DNA from: an uncultured Clostridia bacterium
Lineage (GTDB): Bacteria; Bacillota; Clostridia; Oscillospirales; Ruminococcaceae
Direction: 5' to 3'
Assembly (NCBI GenBank): GCA_937906945.1
Contig: CALCUE010000045.1
Coordinates: 22,625 to 86,624 of the forward strand
Length of the DNA: 64,000 bases
Position 1 is the first letter of the stretch, and each line of letters starts with the position of its first letter. This document shows, piece after piece, positions 1 to 8,344 of this stretch. The notes under the pieces are model-generated. The model made no database searches. It worked only from the letters and a program-made list of their open reading frames with translations, and was not told where the DNA came from. Position numbers and translations under genes: made by a program.

Positions 1-924
1 GTCCGCGCCGAGACTTTGGAGCAGTTCCCGGGTGACGGCGGTCTGAGCGTCGGCTTCGCCGCTCGAAACGTCGCAGACATTGAGCAGAAGGTCGGCCTGC
101 ACCGTTTCCTCCAGGGTGGATTTGAAGGCTTCGACCAGATGGTGGGGAAGGCGGCGGACAAAACCGACGGTATCAATGAGCAGAATGCTCCGCCCGTCGG
201 GAAGTTCCAAAGCCCGGGCCGTCGGGTCAAGGGTGGCGAAAAGCTTATCCTCCATCAGAACGCCGGCGTCGGTGAGACGGTTGAGCAGCGTCGATTTGCC
301 GACGTTGGTATAGCCGACGATGGCGGCGGTGACAACGCCCTCTTTTTTGCGGTGGTTCCGGATCAGTTCCCGGTTGGCAGAAAGCTCTTTGAGCTTTTCC
401 TCCAACGACTCGATGCGGCGGCGAATGTGGCGGCGGTCGCTTTCCAGTTTGGATTCACCGGGACCGCGGGTGCCGATCCCGCCGCCGAGACGGGAAAGGT
501 TTTTGCCCATGCCTTCAAGCCGGGGCAGGCGGTATTTATATTGCGCCAGCTCCACCTGGAGCCGTCCGGCCCGGCTTTGAGCACGGGCGGCAAAGATATC
601 CAGAATGAGCATGGTGCGGTCAATGACGCCGCAGCCGGTGGCTTCCTCGAGGTTCCGGATGTTGGCGGCGGTCAGCTCGTGGTCAAAAATCAGAAGGTCC
701 ACGTCCTCCGCCTCGACGAGAGCACGAATTTCCTCCAACTTGCCGCGGCCGATGAGGGTGGCACGGTCATATTCCGGGCGGCTCTGGATCACTTTGGCGA
801 CCACTTCGGCGCCGGCGGAAAGGGCCAGTTCCGCAAGTTCCTCAATGGAAACTTCGGCGTCCCATTCGCCGCAGTCGGCGGCGACCAGAATGGCGCGCTG
901 TTTGCGTTCTTCGTTTTCAAACAT
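1..924 (-). CDS. hflX: GTPase HflX, N-terminal 308 codons (runs off window)
   Basis: The frame opens at ATG 924 (AGGAG box just upstream) and leaves the window at base 1, so the C-terminus is missing. It shows the HflX N-terminal domain, the family-specific glycine segment GGGIGTRGPGESKLE, a charged helical linker, then a G domain with G1 GYTNVGKST and G3 DTVGF. HflX-family GTPases bind the 50S subunit and split stalled or hibernating 70S ribosomes. A terminator-like hairpin lies only about 12 bases upstream of the start, so expression may depend on read-through from the nitroreductase gene or on a promoter I did not see. Identity is secure; only regulation is unclear. Confidence 0.95.
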   Translation of the reverse strand, partial: MFENEERKQRAILVAADCGEWDAEVSIEELAELALSAGAEVVAKVIQSRPEYDRATLIGRGKLEEIRALVEAEDVDLLIFDHELTAANIRNLEEATGCGVIDRTMLILDIFAARAQSRAGRLQVELAQYKYRLPRLEGMGKNLSRLGGGIGTRGPGESKLESDRRHIRRRIESLEEKLKELSANRELIRNHRKKEGVVTAAIVGYTNVGKSTLLNRLTDAGVLMEDKLFATLDPTARALELPDGRSILLIDTVGFVRRLPHHLVEAFKSTLEETVQADLLLNVCDVSSGEADAQTAVTRELLQSLGAD

Positions 925-935
925 AAAATTCTCCT

Positions 936-966
936 AAAAAGTCCCGCAGACCGAAGGGCCTGCGGG
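936..966 (-). terminator. Intrinsic terminator-like hairpin between nitroreductase and hflX
   Basis: Read on the minus strand, CCCGCAG pairs with CTGCGGG (7 bp) and is followed by a short T-run. It closes the nitroreductase transcript but sits directly in front of the hflX ribosome binding site. Confidence 0.55.
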
Positions 967-979
967 TCATGGTCAGAAA

Positions 980-1510
980 TCAGCGGAGATAGGTGATCGT
1001 ATCTTCCAGAGGACGGCGCTTTTTGGCGCGGATCTCGGGATCGGCCGGATAGCCGACGGCGACGATCAAAGCGATCTTTTTGGGGCTCGGGATGCGGAAT
1101 TTCTCCTTGAGCTTTTCTTCGTTGAAGCAGCCGAGGATGCAGGTGCCGAGACCCTGTTCGGTGGCTTCGAGGCAGAAGTTCTCGAGCATGAGACCGATGT
1201 CGAAATGACGGAAATCCTTCCACGCGCCGGGAATGCTTGCCGGGATGTCGGCGTGTTCCTGGGTGACGATGACGAAGGCTTTGGCTTCGCCGACCCATTT
1301 GTTGACGGTTTCGGTGCGGATGAATTCGGCGGCGGTGGCCGTCGTTTCCGGCGTGTTGCAGACGAAGAAATGATAGGGCTGGGTGTTGCAGGCGGAAGGA
1401 GCCAGCGAAGCGGCGCTGATGCAGGCGACGAGCTTTTCGTCCTCCACCTTTTTATCGGCAAAATGGCGGCAGCTCTGGCGCTGCTGCATGATTTTTACAA
1501 GTTCGGTCAT
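980..1510 (-). CDS. Nitroreductase-family FMN oxidoreductase
   Basis: A 176-residue protein of typical size for the small clostridial nitroreductases. The N-terminus has the FMN-binding pattern QRQSCRHF, then SLAPSACNTQPYHF, and a C-terminal GLGTCILGCFNEEKLKE / IVAVGYPAD block characteristic of the family. Members are cytosolic FMN enzymes that use NAD(P)H to reduce nitro compounds, quinones or flavins; the physiological substrate here cannot be read from sequence. The ATG at 1510 is preceded by AAGGAGG at good spacing. It stands alone between a PlsC-like gene and hflX, all on the minus strand. Confidence 0.9.
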   Translation of the reverse strand: MTELVKIMQQRQSCRHFADKKVEDEKLVACISAASLAPSACNTQPYHFFVCNTPETTATAAEFIRTETVNKWVGEAKAFVIVTQEHADIPASIPGAWKDFRHFDIGLMLENFCLEATEQGLGTCILGCFNEEKLKEKFRIPSPKKIALIVAVGYPADPEIRAKKRRPLEDTITYLR

Positions 1511-1587
1511 GAAAATTCCTCCTTTTGGTTTTCAAGAGTCCTTATCCATTGTAACACAAAGCGTTTCCGGTTGCAAGAAGGGAAAAA

Positions 1588-2388
1588 TCAGGAGAGCATG
1601 ATCTCCCGGGCCAGATCGCTGATCTCGGCGGTCTTGTGACTCGCGACAAAGTCGGAAGGGATCACGCCTTTGATGGTGAAATCGACGTCATGGCAACGCC
1701 AGAACGGGCTTTTCAGAACCTTTTCGGCACCGGAAATATGGGCGACGACCACCGGCGCTTCGCCCTTTTTGGCGATCCGGAAGGCGCCGTGACGAAATTC
1801 CTGCAAGTTGCCGTCCTTCGTGATCCAGCCTTCGGGGAAAATGCCGATGGCGCAGGTGCCGTTTTGGAGAAACTCGCCGGCCTTGTTGATGGTGCGAAGG
1901 GCCTCGCGGTTGTTGTCCCGGTCCAGCGCCAGGCAGAGCGTTTTATAGAGAAATTCTTTCGCCAGCGGGTAGGAATAGTTTTCTTTGCGGCTGATGAAGG
2001 CGATGTGATATTTTTGCAGAAGAACGATAGCGATGGCGGGATCGATCCACGAGATGTGGTTGGAAACCAGAAGAAAGCGGCAGTCCTTCGGCAAAAGTTC
2101 CTTCTGATGGAAATGAAAACGGACGTTGACGATTTTTAAGAACAGATAGGCCGTTTCCACGAGGACCCGGTAATAAAAGCGGTCCTGCTTATGGATGGGT
2201 TTGTCCGGATGGACAAAAAACGAAAGAAAAAGGCAGAACAGGAGGTGGCCGATGACAAAAAGATCGAACACCAGAAGACCGATGAGAATGGCTAAAATCC
2301 ACCAATACCAGTGGGCGAAAAAGCCATAGGTCACCGCCGCCGAAAAAGCGATAAAAAGACTTAAGATCACAAAAAGATAGTACAGCAT
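1588..2388 (-). CDS. PlsC-like 1-acyl-glycerol-3-phosphate acyltransferase
   Basis: About 266 residues. Two hydrophobic segments at the N-terminus precede the acyltransferase domain, which carries the catalytic HX4D box in SNHISWIDP (around residue 110) and the glycerol-phosphate binding motif FPEGWITKDG. The family transfers an acyl chain to lysophosphatidic acid at the inner membrane leaflet. I start it at ATG 2388 behind GGTGAG; an in-frame TTG at 2406 has no convincing ribosome binding site. A second PlsC paralogue lies at 47839-48678 beside pgsA, so this copy may be specialised or redundant. Confidence 0.88.
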   Translation of the reverse strand: MLYYLFVILSLFIAFSAAVTYGFFAHWYWWILAILIGLLVFDLFVIGHLLFCLFLSFFVHPDKPIHKQDRFYYRVLVETAYLFLKIVNVRFHFHQKELLPKDCRFLLVSNHISWIDPAIAIVLLQKYHIAFISRKENYSYPLAKEFLYKTLCLALDRDNNREALRTINKAGEFLQNGTCAIGIFPEGWITKDGNLQEFRHGAFRIAKKGEAPVVVAHISGAEKVLKSPFWRCHDVDFTIKGVIPSDFVASHKTAEISDLAREIMLS

Positions 2389-2454
2389 TTTCTCACCACA
2401 AAACAAAAATTCCCGCCTTTAGTATAACCAAAAAGCGGGAAAAAGTCAAATTGC

Positions 2455-2484
2455 GCAAAAAAAGACGGGGCCAAAAGCCCCGTC
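2455..2484 (-). terminator. Intrinsic terminator of the HAD lipoprotein gene
   Basis: Perfect 8-bp stem GACGGGGC/GCCCCGTC with a 5-base loop, followed on the minus strand by seven T residues. Confidence 0.9.
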
Positions 2485-2508
2485 TTTTCTATTCTGAAAA
2501 TTCAGAAA

Positions 2509-4098
2509 TCAGGCATGTTTGTGATAGCCGTCATACTCTTTGAGGAAGCCGTACTTGAAGCCAAGGACGTTTCCTTCATCGTCAGCAGCGGTCTTGATCG
2601 CGAAGGTGTTGATAGCGTCTTCAACGGTCATGGCGTTGTCAATGATGTACTGGAGCTGAGCATCGTTGTCCTCGTTCTTGAAGAGTTTCTCTTCATCTTT
2701 GCCGAGGAGCATGGTGGCGTTGCTGTTGCGGAGACCGCGGAGACCGTTCTCTTCACGACCCTGGAGGAGGTAAAGGGTATCGCCGGCGGCGTCAGCTTTA
2801 GCAAAGTCATAGCCGAGGGTGTCTCTCTCATAGATGGCGATTTCGGAGATAACGCCGCCGCCATCAGTGACTTTACGGGAAGCACGGTTGAAGCAGATAA
2901 CAGCTTTCAGAGTTTCGAACTCGGTGCAGAAGTTGTAGTCACCGGTGGAATCCATGAAGCCGGCGATCGGGCCATGGTTGTTGTATTCCGGAGCGATGGC
3001 GTTGGTAACAGCGATAACTTTGCCGATACCCTGGGTCTGGGCGCCTTCAGGACGATCCATCTTGGTCCAGGAACCGTCGTCGTTGGCATACCAGCCGCAG
3101 CCGTTCTCATAATCGTAAGCGTTGACATATCTGCCGTCCTCGCCAAGAACGTTGGTCATAGCGAGCATACCGGTGCAGTACTCATGGAGGCCCCAAACGT
3201 CGATAGCGGCGCGGATCGGGTCAGTGGCGGAAGCGGAGCATACCCAAACGTCGATGCCGTTTTCGTCAAGAACTTTCCAGAGTTCGTTGATGTTCTCAGA
3301 AACCTGAGTACCGGAAGTCCAATCGTAGGTGACAACACCGACTTTGGATTCGATGTCAGCAGGGGTCTCCCAATGCTCGGTAGTGGTTTCAAGAGCTTTG
3401 TATTTGCTGTGGGAAGCGTAAGCAAGATCGTAAACTTCCTGCTCGTTCATGCCGGTGAACCAGTAAAGGACCCAAGGATAGGCGACAGAAGCGGATTCTG
3501 CGTCATAAACAAGGTCATACATGGCGCGCATTTTGGTGGCGAATTCAGCCCACTGAGGATCAGCCTGGATCTCAGCCTGGCCGGCTTCGTCAAGACCAGC
3601 GGCGGTGAAAGGACCATACTGCTCATAGAGGTAATCATAAGCAGCGGTGATGTCAGCGACCCAGTCAGCGTAGGAGCCATTGCCGTAACCGAGGTCAGTT
3701 CTGTCTTCGTCATGATCGCCGATTTCGGTGAAGAGGACGTCAGCGAGCTGTTCCGGTTTGATTTCGAAGGCCATGACCTGAAGCTGATAGACAGCGAGCT
3801 GCTCTTCAACGTCGAAGATGGAGCAGGTGTTATCGAAATCGAAAACAGCATAAGTATCTTCTTTGTAGTTTTCGGAATCGATACCGTAGGTGGCTACCAT
3901 GTCGTTGATGCCGGCTTTGACATCATCGGCCCAGTCTTTGTGCTCAAGGCGAGCGTGGGTTTCGGGTTCTTCGGGCTCAGTCGGTTCGGCGGGCTCAGTG
4001 GGCTCAGTGGGCTCGGTGGGTTCTTCGGCAGGCTTATTGCAAGCCGCGAAAGAAAGAACCATGACAAGAGCGAGAAGCAGTGCGAGAAGTTTCTTCAT
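2509..4098 (-). CDS. HAD-superfamily phosphatase-like lipoprotein
   Basis: A 529-residue exported lipoprotein. Residues 1-20 form a type II signal peptide ending in FAAC, so Cys20 is the predicted lipidation site, followed by a Thr/Glu/Pro repeat linker. The body starts with the HAD nucleophile motif DFDNT (Asp87, Asp89), has a phosphoserine-phosphatase-like VCSAS segment about 200 residues on, and a later GFMDSTGD acidic motif. It is therefore probably a surface phosphohydrolase anchored in the cytoplasmic membrane; the substrate is unknown. Start chosen at ATG 4098 behind AGGAG, which gives the clean signal peptide; an upstream in-frame start would spoil it. Confidence 0.85.
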   Translation of the reverse strand: MKKLLALLLALVMVLSFAACNKPAEEPTEPTEPTEPAEPTEPEEPETHARLEHKDWADDVKAGINDMVATYGIDSENYKEDTYAVFDFDNTCSIFDVEEQLAVYQLQVMAFEIKPEQLADVLFTEIGDHDEDRTDLGYGNGSYADWVADITAAYDYLYEQYGPFTAAGLDEAGQAEIQADPQWAEFATKMRAMYDLVYDAESASVAYPWVLYWFTGMNEQEVYDLAYASHSKYKALETTTEHWETPADIESKVGVVTYDWTSGTQVSENINELWKVLDENGIDVWVCSASATDPIRAAIDVWGLHEYCTGMLAMTNVLGEDGRYVNAYDYENGCGWYANDDGSWTKMDRPEGAQTQGIGKVIAVTNAIAPEYNNHGPIAGFMDSTGDYNFCTEFETLKAVICFNRASRKVTDGGGVISEIAIYERDTLGYDFAKADAAGDTLYLLQGREENGLRGLRNSNATMLLGKDEEKLFKNEDNDAQLQYIIDNAMTVEDAINTFAIKTAADDEGNVLGFKYGFLKEYDGYHKHA

Positions 4099-4362
4099 AA
4101 TAACACTCCTTACATTTTTCTGTGTTTCTACACTTCTTTTTCTGAGTACGGCAATAGCCATACTTCACAGGTATCATACTATTTTTTATAAGAAAAGTCA
4201 ACAATTTTAACAAGATTGTAACCAATATTCTTTTTGTCTTGAAAGAAATCCTTCAAAACGGAGAAAAAGCGACTGGTGACAGAAAAAGAAAAAATTCATT
4301 TTCTGTTCATTGTCAACGCCCTATATAATGTGGTAAAATAGAAACGAAAGGAGGCGGTCCCC

Positions 4363-5919
4363 ATGAAACGGATCCTGGCGCTGGCGCTTATTTTCACGCT
4401 TTTGCTTTCCGGCTGCGGAAAAACAAAAACGCTGGGTTTTGATATTCCGAGGGGCGTTACCTCCTTCGATCCGCAGGTCGCCAACGGCGATTCGGAATTT
4501 GTCATTATTAAAAACTGCTTCCGGGGACTTCTGGACAAGGACGAAAGCGGCGCTCTCATTCCCGGTGTGGCGAAGGAATATAAAGTTTCCGACGACGGCC
4601 TTATTTATACCTTTTATCTGGAAGAGGACCTTTTCTGGAACGACGGCGAAACGCCCCTTCTGGCGGATGATTTCGTTTTCGCCTTCGAGCGCCTCTTCCG
4701 TCCGGAAACGGCGGCGCCCTCCCGCAGTGACTTTTTCCATATTCTCAACGCCGAAAAGGTGCTGAAAGGCGAAAAAAGTCCTTCGTCCCTGGGGGTTCGG
4801 GCGGTGGACGATACGACGCTTGAAATTACCCTTCAATCGCCGGACCCGTTTTTCCTTTCCCGACTGACAACGGCGGCGGCCATGCCCTGCAACCGTGCGT
4901 TTTTTGAAAGCACCAAGGGACGCTACGGTCTGGCGTTGGCCTATACGCTTTTTAACGGCGCTTATTATGTGCGGCGGATCAACAACACGAGCTACGTCCT
5001 TTCGCCCAACGAGCAGAGCCCCGTCGCCAACACCAAATACGAGAATATCTATCTTTTCGTCAAGGACGACCCGAAAGCGGAAGCGGTCTCCCGCCTTCGG
5101 GAGGAGATCGTTGACGCGGCGGTCCTTCGTCCGGAGGACAAAAAGACGCTGGAAAGCGAAGGCTTTACGATAAAAACAAGCCAGAGCACCGTTTGGGTGA
5201 TGGCTTTCAACACCAAAAACGAGGTCCTTTCCAACAGCAAGATCCGGCGGGCGATCGCCTATTCCGTGGACCGTTCGGCGCTGATCGGAAAGGTCGGGGA
5301 GAATTTCCGGGCGGCGGAGGCTTTTGTGCCGCCGGCGGTGACGCTTAACGGACAAAGTTACCGGAAGACCGTCGGAAACGGGTTTTCCGGCTTTGAGTGC
5401 GACCCCAAGATCGCCTCGGAGCTTTTCAAGGAGGGCATGGCGGAACAGGAGCTTTCCCGTGTCCCGACGCTGACAGTCCTCTGTACCGAGGAATTCGTGC
5501 CGTCGATGGGCTTTTTCCAGAAAAACGTGCAGGATACGCTGGCGGTTTTCATCAACCTTATTCCGGTGACAAAGGAGGAGCTTTCCGCCGCGGTCAACGC
5601 CGGAAACTATGATCTGGCGCTTATTTCCATGACGCCGCAATATGACGACCCCAGCGCGGTCTTTTCCTTCTTTATGGACGAAAACAACGTGACCGGTTAC
5701 ACGAGCGGGGCGCTTTCCGAACGGGTCAAAACGGCGTCCTACCAGAAAGGACCGGAGGAACGGGCGGAACAGTACGCTCTGGCGGAGCAGCTTTTATTGC
5801 AGGATATGCCGGCGCTGCCTCTTTTCTATGAGACGTCCTATTTTGCCATGTCACCGACGATCTCGGGGCTCAACTACTCCATTTTCGGCGGTCATATCGT
5901 GTTCCGTTTCTGCCGGTAA
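4363..5919 (+). CDS. Family 5 (peptide/nickel type) ABC substrate-binding lipoprotein
   Basis: A 518-residue lipoprotein with signal peptide ending LLSGC (Cys18). The SBP_bac_5 fold is recognisable from the early TSFDPQVANGD segment, YTFYLEEDLFWNDGETPL, NTKNEVLSNSKIRRAIAYSVDR and the C-terminal half that closes the binding cleft. Such proteins capture oligopeptides or related solutes outside the membrane for Opp/Dpp-type importers. No permease or ATPase gene adjoins it, so it must partner with a transporter encoded elsewhere or act as an orphan receptor. Strong AAAGGAGG before ATG 4363; a TATAAT lies at 4324-4329 but its -35 is poor. Confidence 0.92.
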   Translation: MKRILALALIFTLLLSGCGKTKTLGFDIPRGVTSFDPQVANGDSEFVIIKNCFRGLLDKDESGALIPGVAKEYKVSDDGLIYTFYLEEDLFWNDGETPLLADDFVFAFERLFRPETAAPSRSDFFHILNAEKVLKGEKSPSSLGVRAVDDTTLEITLQSPDPFFLSRLTTAAAMPCNRAFFESTKGRYGLALAYTLFNGAYYVRRINNTSYVLSPNEQSPVANTKYENIYLFVKDDPKAEAVSRLREEIVDAAVLRPEDKKTLESEGFTIKTSQSTVWVMAFNTKNEVLSNSKIRRAIAYSVDRSALIGKVGENFRAAEAFVPPAVTLNGQSYRKTVGNGFSGFECDPKIASELFKEGMAEQELSRVPTLTVLCTEEFVPSMGFFQKNVQDTLAVFINLIPVTKEELSAAVNAGNYDLALISMTPQYDDPSAVFSFFMDENNVTGYTSGALSERVKTASYQKGPEERAEQYALAEQLLLQDMPALPLFYETSYFAMSPTISGLNYSIFGGHIVFRFCR

Positions 5920-5930
5920 AAAGGGATGAC

Positions 5931-5959
5931 TTGCGCCTGAAAAAACGATTTGCTATAAT
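5931..5959 (+). promoter_or_regulatory. Sigma-70 type promoter for zinc-ribbon gene pair
   Basis: TTGCGC at 5931-5936, 17-bp spacer, perfect TATAAT at 5954-5959, then a short leader to the ATG at 5983. Confidence 0.75.
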
Positions 5960-5982
5960 AAAAAAGACAGGGAGGAACAGCC

Positions 5983-6387
5983 ATGGTATGTAAGAATTGC
6001 AAAGCCCCGTTAGACGAAGACAGCCGGTTCTGCGGCGCTTGCGGAGCGAAAGTGGAACCGGAAACGGAACATTCCGCCGCGACGCCAAAAGACGGTGATT
6101 CTCCGTTCGCTTCCCGACCGATCCCGGCCAACGTGCCGGATCTGGATCCGACGGCGTGGATCGTTCTCTCTGTTCTGGAAATTATTTTTTGCGTGCCCAC
6201 GATCCCGGGCATCGTCGGTCTGATTTTCGGAATTCTTGCCGACAGCTGTCGAAAAAACAGCGATTGGGAGGGCGTTCGCTCCAACCTGAAGGTGTGCCGT
6301 ATCGCGGTCCTTATCGGGCTGGGGATCACCCTTGTCGGTCTCTTTTTCTTCGTGATCGGCGGTTTTCTGTTGGGATTTCTTTTATAA
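5983..6387 (+). CDS. Zinc-ribbon membrane protein (134 aa)
   Basis: The N-terminus is a double CXXC zinc ribbon (CKNCKAPL ... CGACGAKV), followed by a polar linker and a C-terminal hydrophobic half with at least two predicted membrane helices around a GLIFGILADSCRK loop, resembling DUF4190-type proteins. The architecture (cytosolic zinc ribbon, membrane tail) is common in clostridia but its job is unknown. A close paralogue follows 25 bases downstream and both appear to be driven by the promoter at 5931-5959. ATG 5983 follows AGGGAGG. Confidence 0.8.
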   Translation: MVCKNCKAPLDEDSRFCGACGAKVEPETEHSAATPKDGDSPFASRPIPANVPDLDPTAWIVLSVLEIIFCVPTIPGIVGLIFGILADSCRKNSDWEGVRSNLKVCRIAVLIGLGITLVGLFFFVIGGFLLGFLL

Positions 6388-6412
6388 ATTGTTATGATAG
6401 GGGGATAAAACC

Positions 6413-7027
6413 ATGTTTTGTAAAAAATGCGGAGCGCCTGTTCTGGAAAATGAAAAATTCTGCGGCCATTGCGGCGCGAGAATAGAAAAAGAGGAAGCGG
6501 TCGAGGTCATCGAGGAAGTCAAAGAGGAAGCGGTCGAAGCCGCCTCGGAAGTAAAAGAGGAAGCGGTCGAGGTCGTCGAGGAAGTCAAAGAAGAAGCGGT
6601 CGAGACGGCAGCGGAGACGGTGGAGGAAATTCTTCCGGAGTGCGTTCCGGCACAGCAGGAAACGCCCTATCAACAGCCGGTCTTTGCGCCGCAGACGGCG
6701 GCACCGGAAGGTGTGTCGGTCAACGCCACCCTTTGGATCATTCTCTGCGCTTTGGAAACGGTCCTCTGCTGTTCGACTCTGCCCGGTCTTTTCGGTCTTA
6801 TCTTTGCCATCATCGCCGCCACGAAAAAAGGAAAAGGCGATTGGGAAGCGGCCCGATCCAACATCAAAGCGGCCAAGATCGCTTTCTGGGTCGGCGTGGC
6901 GCTTCTGGTGCTTGGCGTGATCCTCGGTTTTCTGTTCCTCCTTTGGGGCGTTACCGGTGTGGTCTCGTTAGCCGGTGAGGCGATTTCGGATCCGTCGATG
7001 GCGGAATTCTTTAGTCAGATCGCATGA
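6413..7027 (+). CDS. Zinc-ribbon membrane protein with hendecad repeats (204 aa)
   Basis: Paralogue of the preceding gene: the same CKKCGAP ... CGHCGAR zinc ribbon and the same C-terminal two-helix membrane domain (LFGLIFAIIAATKKGKGDWE). It differs by an insert of four 11-residue units, consensus EEAVEVVEEVK (about residues 27-70), which would make a highly acidic right-handed helical or coiled-coil stalk. The function is not known; the stalk suggests multimerisation or a protein-interaction arm. Its stop overlaps the start of the DUF2752 gene by four bases, so the two are translationally coupled. Confidence 0.8.
   Translation: MFCKKCGAPVLENEKFCGHCGARIEKEEAVEVIEEVKEEAVEAASEVKEEAVEVVEEVKEEAVETAAETVEEILPECVPAQQETPYQQPVFAPQTAAPEGVSVNATLWIILCALETVLCCSTLPGLFGLIFAIIAATKKGKGDWEAARSNIKAAKIAFWVGVALLVLGVILGFLFLLWGVTGVVSLAGEAISDPSMAEFFSQIA
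6491..6622 (+). repeat. Four in-frame 33-bp units encoding 11-residue acidic repeats
   Basis: Each unit reads close to EEAVEVVEEVK. The DNA units are similar but not identical (for example GAGGAAGCGGTCGAGGTC recurs), so the tract is an older protein repeat and not a slippage-prone microsatellite. Confidence 0.75.
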
Positions 7028-7428
7028 AAAAAAGAGTTTGGATCGTAGTGGCGGCGGCACTTCTGGCCGCCGCCACTCTTTTGTATCTTTATCGCACCGA
7101 GGAAGGCGCCGGAGCGGGGATCCCCTGTCTGTTCCATTTTGTGACGGGGTGGTACTGTCCCGGGTGCGGCGCTTCCCGGGCTCTTCGGTCCTTACTGCAT
7201 TTGGATTTCGGGCAGGCTCTTCGTTATAACGCTCCGTTTACCATAGCGGCACCGTTTCTCGGGATCTACGCGCTTTCGCTTTCGGTGAGTTTTGTCCGCT
7301 TCGGGGAGGATCGAGTATCCCGGCATATCCCGTGGACGCCGGTGGTGATCTTCGCGGTGCTTTGCCTTTTTTACGGCGTTTTGCGAAATCTGTCCGCTTT
7401 TGCTTTTCTCGCTCCGACGACAATTTGA
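7024..7428 (+). CDS. DUF2752 membrane protein
   Basis: 134 residues with about three hydrophobic segments and the DUF2752 signature CPGCGASRALRSLLHLDFGQALRYN. The family is of unknown function, often found near TM2/zinc-ribbon proteins, as here. The start ATG overlaps the stop of the upstream gene (ATGA), indicating coupling. The conserved CXXC plus Arg could bind a metal or form a disulfide, but that is speculation. Confidence 0.85.
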   Translation: MKKRVWIVVAAALLAAATLLYLYRTEEGAGAGIPCLFHFVTGWYCPGCGASRALRSLLHLDFGQALRYNAPFTIAAPFLGIYALSLSVSFVRFGEDRVSRHIPWTPVVIFAVLCLFYGVLRNLSAFAFLAPTTI

Positions 7429-7438
7429 GCAATTTTGG

Positions 7439-7467
7439 TTGACAGAGGCGGAAAAGTATTCTATAAT
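7439..7467 (+). promoter_or_regulatory. Consensus promoter for the cobalamin riboswitch operon
   Basis: Perfect TTGACA at 7439-7444 and perfect TATAAT at 7462-7467 with a 17-bp spacer. Transcription would begin about 12 bases before the riboswitch. Confidence 0.9.
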
Positions 7468-7486
7468 AGCGTCGATAACTGAATAT

Positions 7487-7735
7487 ACGTTGTTTCACGG
7501 TTGCGCTTGCATCAATAAGGAACACGGTGGAAATCCGTGACTGCACCCACAGCTGTAAATACGGACGGAAAAGCGAGAAAGCCACTGCTTTTTGGCGGGA
7601 AGGCGAGCTTTTTCGGATGAAGTATGAGCCAGAAGACTTGCCGGGAAACGTCGCTTTTGAAAATTCATTGGGAAAAAGGGTGGATTTCGGCAATACGGTA
7701 GCAAAGCCCTTCCGAACGGAGGGCTTTTTCTTTTT
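7487..7735 (+). ncRNA. Cobalamin (adenosylcobalamin-type) riboswitch with terminator platform
   Basis: The aptamer core is recognisable: GGAA, then GGTGGAAATCCGTGACTG (B12-box core), the CAGCTGTAAAT element, and the distal box GCCAGAAGACTTGCC near 7629-7642. The ends ACGTT...TTTC (7487) and GGAAACGT (to 7651) can form P1. An intrinsic terminator at 7704-7735 follows, so corrinoid binding is expected to switch transcription off. It precedes a DUF4430 lipoprotein and a full ECF transporter, which identifies that operon as corrinoid uptake. Confidence 0.92.
7704..7735 (+). terminator. Riboswitch-controlled intrinsic terminator
   Basis: AAGCCCT pairs with AGGGCTT around TCCGAACGG (partly paired), followed by a T-rich tract. 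It lies 20 bases before the TTG start of the lipoprotein gene. Confidence 0.88.
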
Positions 7736-7754
7736 GGAGAAAGAGGGATCTGTT

Positions 7755-8321
7755 TTGAAAAAAATTCTGGCACTGGTTTTGTGCGCGGCGCTTTTTCTGA
7801 CCGCCTGCTCGTCCGATCTTCCGAACGAGGGGATCAGCGGCTTTGACGATTACCGCAAGGAGCTTTCGGCGGAGGAACTGGAAAAGGCTATGGAAAACGC
7901 GAAAAAGGCGGAAAACGCCGATGAGACGGTCTGCACCGTGACGATCGTCTGCAAAACCGCTTTGGAAAGCGGAAAACTGAGCGATACCATGCTCTCTCTG
8001 CTTCCGGCGGACGGGGTCCTTCTGGATCACTACGCGGTGCCTTATCAGAAGGGCGACAGCGTTTTTGACGCCATTGCCAAGGCCATTCGGGAAAACAAGA
8101 TCCACATGGAATACAGCGGCACGAAAACGGTGCTGTATATTGAGGGGGTCGCCAACCTCTATGAATTTGATTGCGGCAGTCTTTCCGGCTGGATGTACCG
8201 GGTCAACGGTTGGTTCGCCAGCTTCGGCATGGGACAGTATCCGCTGAGCGGCGGCGATTCCATTGAGCTTATCTATACCTGCGACCTCGGCGACGACATC
8301 GGGGACAATTATCTCGGATAA
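7755..8321 (+). CDS. DUF4430 (transcobalamin-like) lipoprotein, probable corrinoid binder
   Basis: 188 residues with a type II signal peptide ending FLTAC (Cys18) and a C-terminal DUF4430 domain containing LYEFDCGSLSGWMYRVNGWF and DSIELIYTCDLG. That domain is homologous to the C-terminal beta domain of eukaryotic intrinsic factor and transcobalamin. Because the gene is the first one behind a B12 riboswitch and is followed by an ECF importer, I infer that it captures corrinoids at the cell surface. The start is TTG at 7755 behind AGAGGGA: the frame stays open upstream through the riboswitch, but only this start gives a signal peptide. Confidence 0.87.
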   Translation: MKKILALVLCAALFLTACSSDLPNEGISGFDDYRKELSAEELEKAMENAKKAENADETVCTVTIVCKTALESGKLSDTMLSLLPADGVLLDHYAVPYQKGDSVFDAIAKAIRENKIHMEYSGTKTVLYIEGVANLYEFDCGSLSGWMYRVNGWFASFGMGQYPLSGGDSIELIYTCDLGDDIGDNYLG

Positions 8322-8344
8322 AAACGACAATAAGGGGAAACCAC

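Noticed and set aside
2515..4191. A 558-codon plus-strand open frame opposite the HAD lipoprotein gene
   Set aside because: Mirror frame of a real gene; low-complexity Val/Gly-rich translation, no ribosome binding site, no family features.
4301..4329. Promoter for the family 5 binding protein around TATAAT 4324-4329
   Set aside because: The -10 is perfect but no acceptable -35 lies at 16-18 bp; mentioned in the gene entry only.
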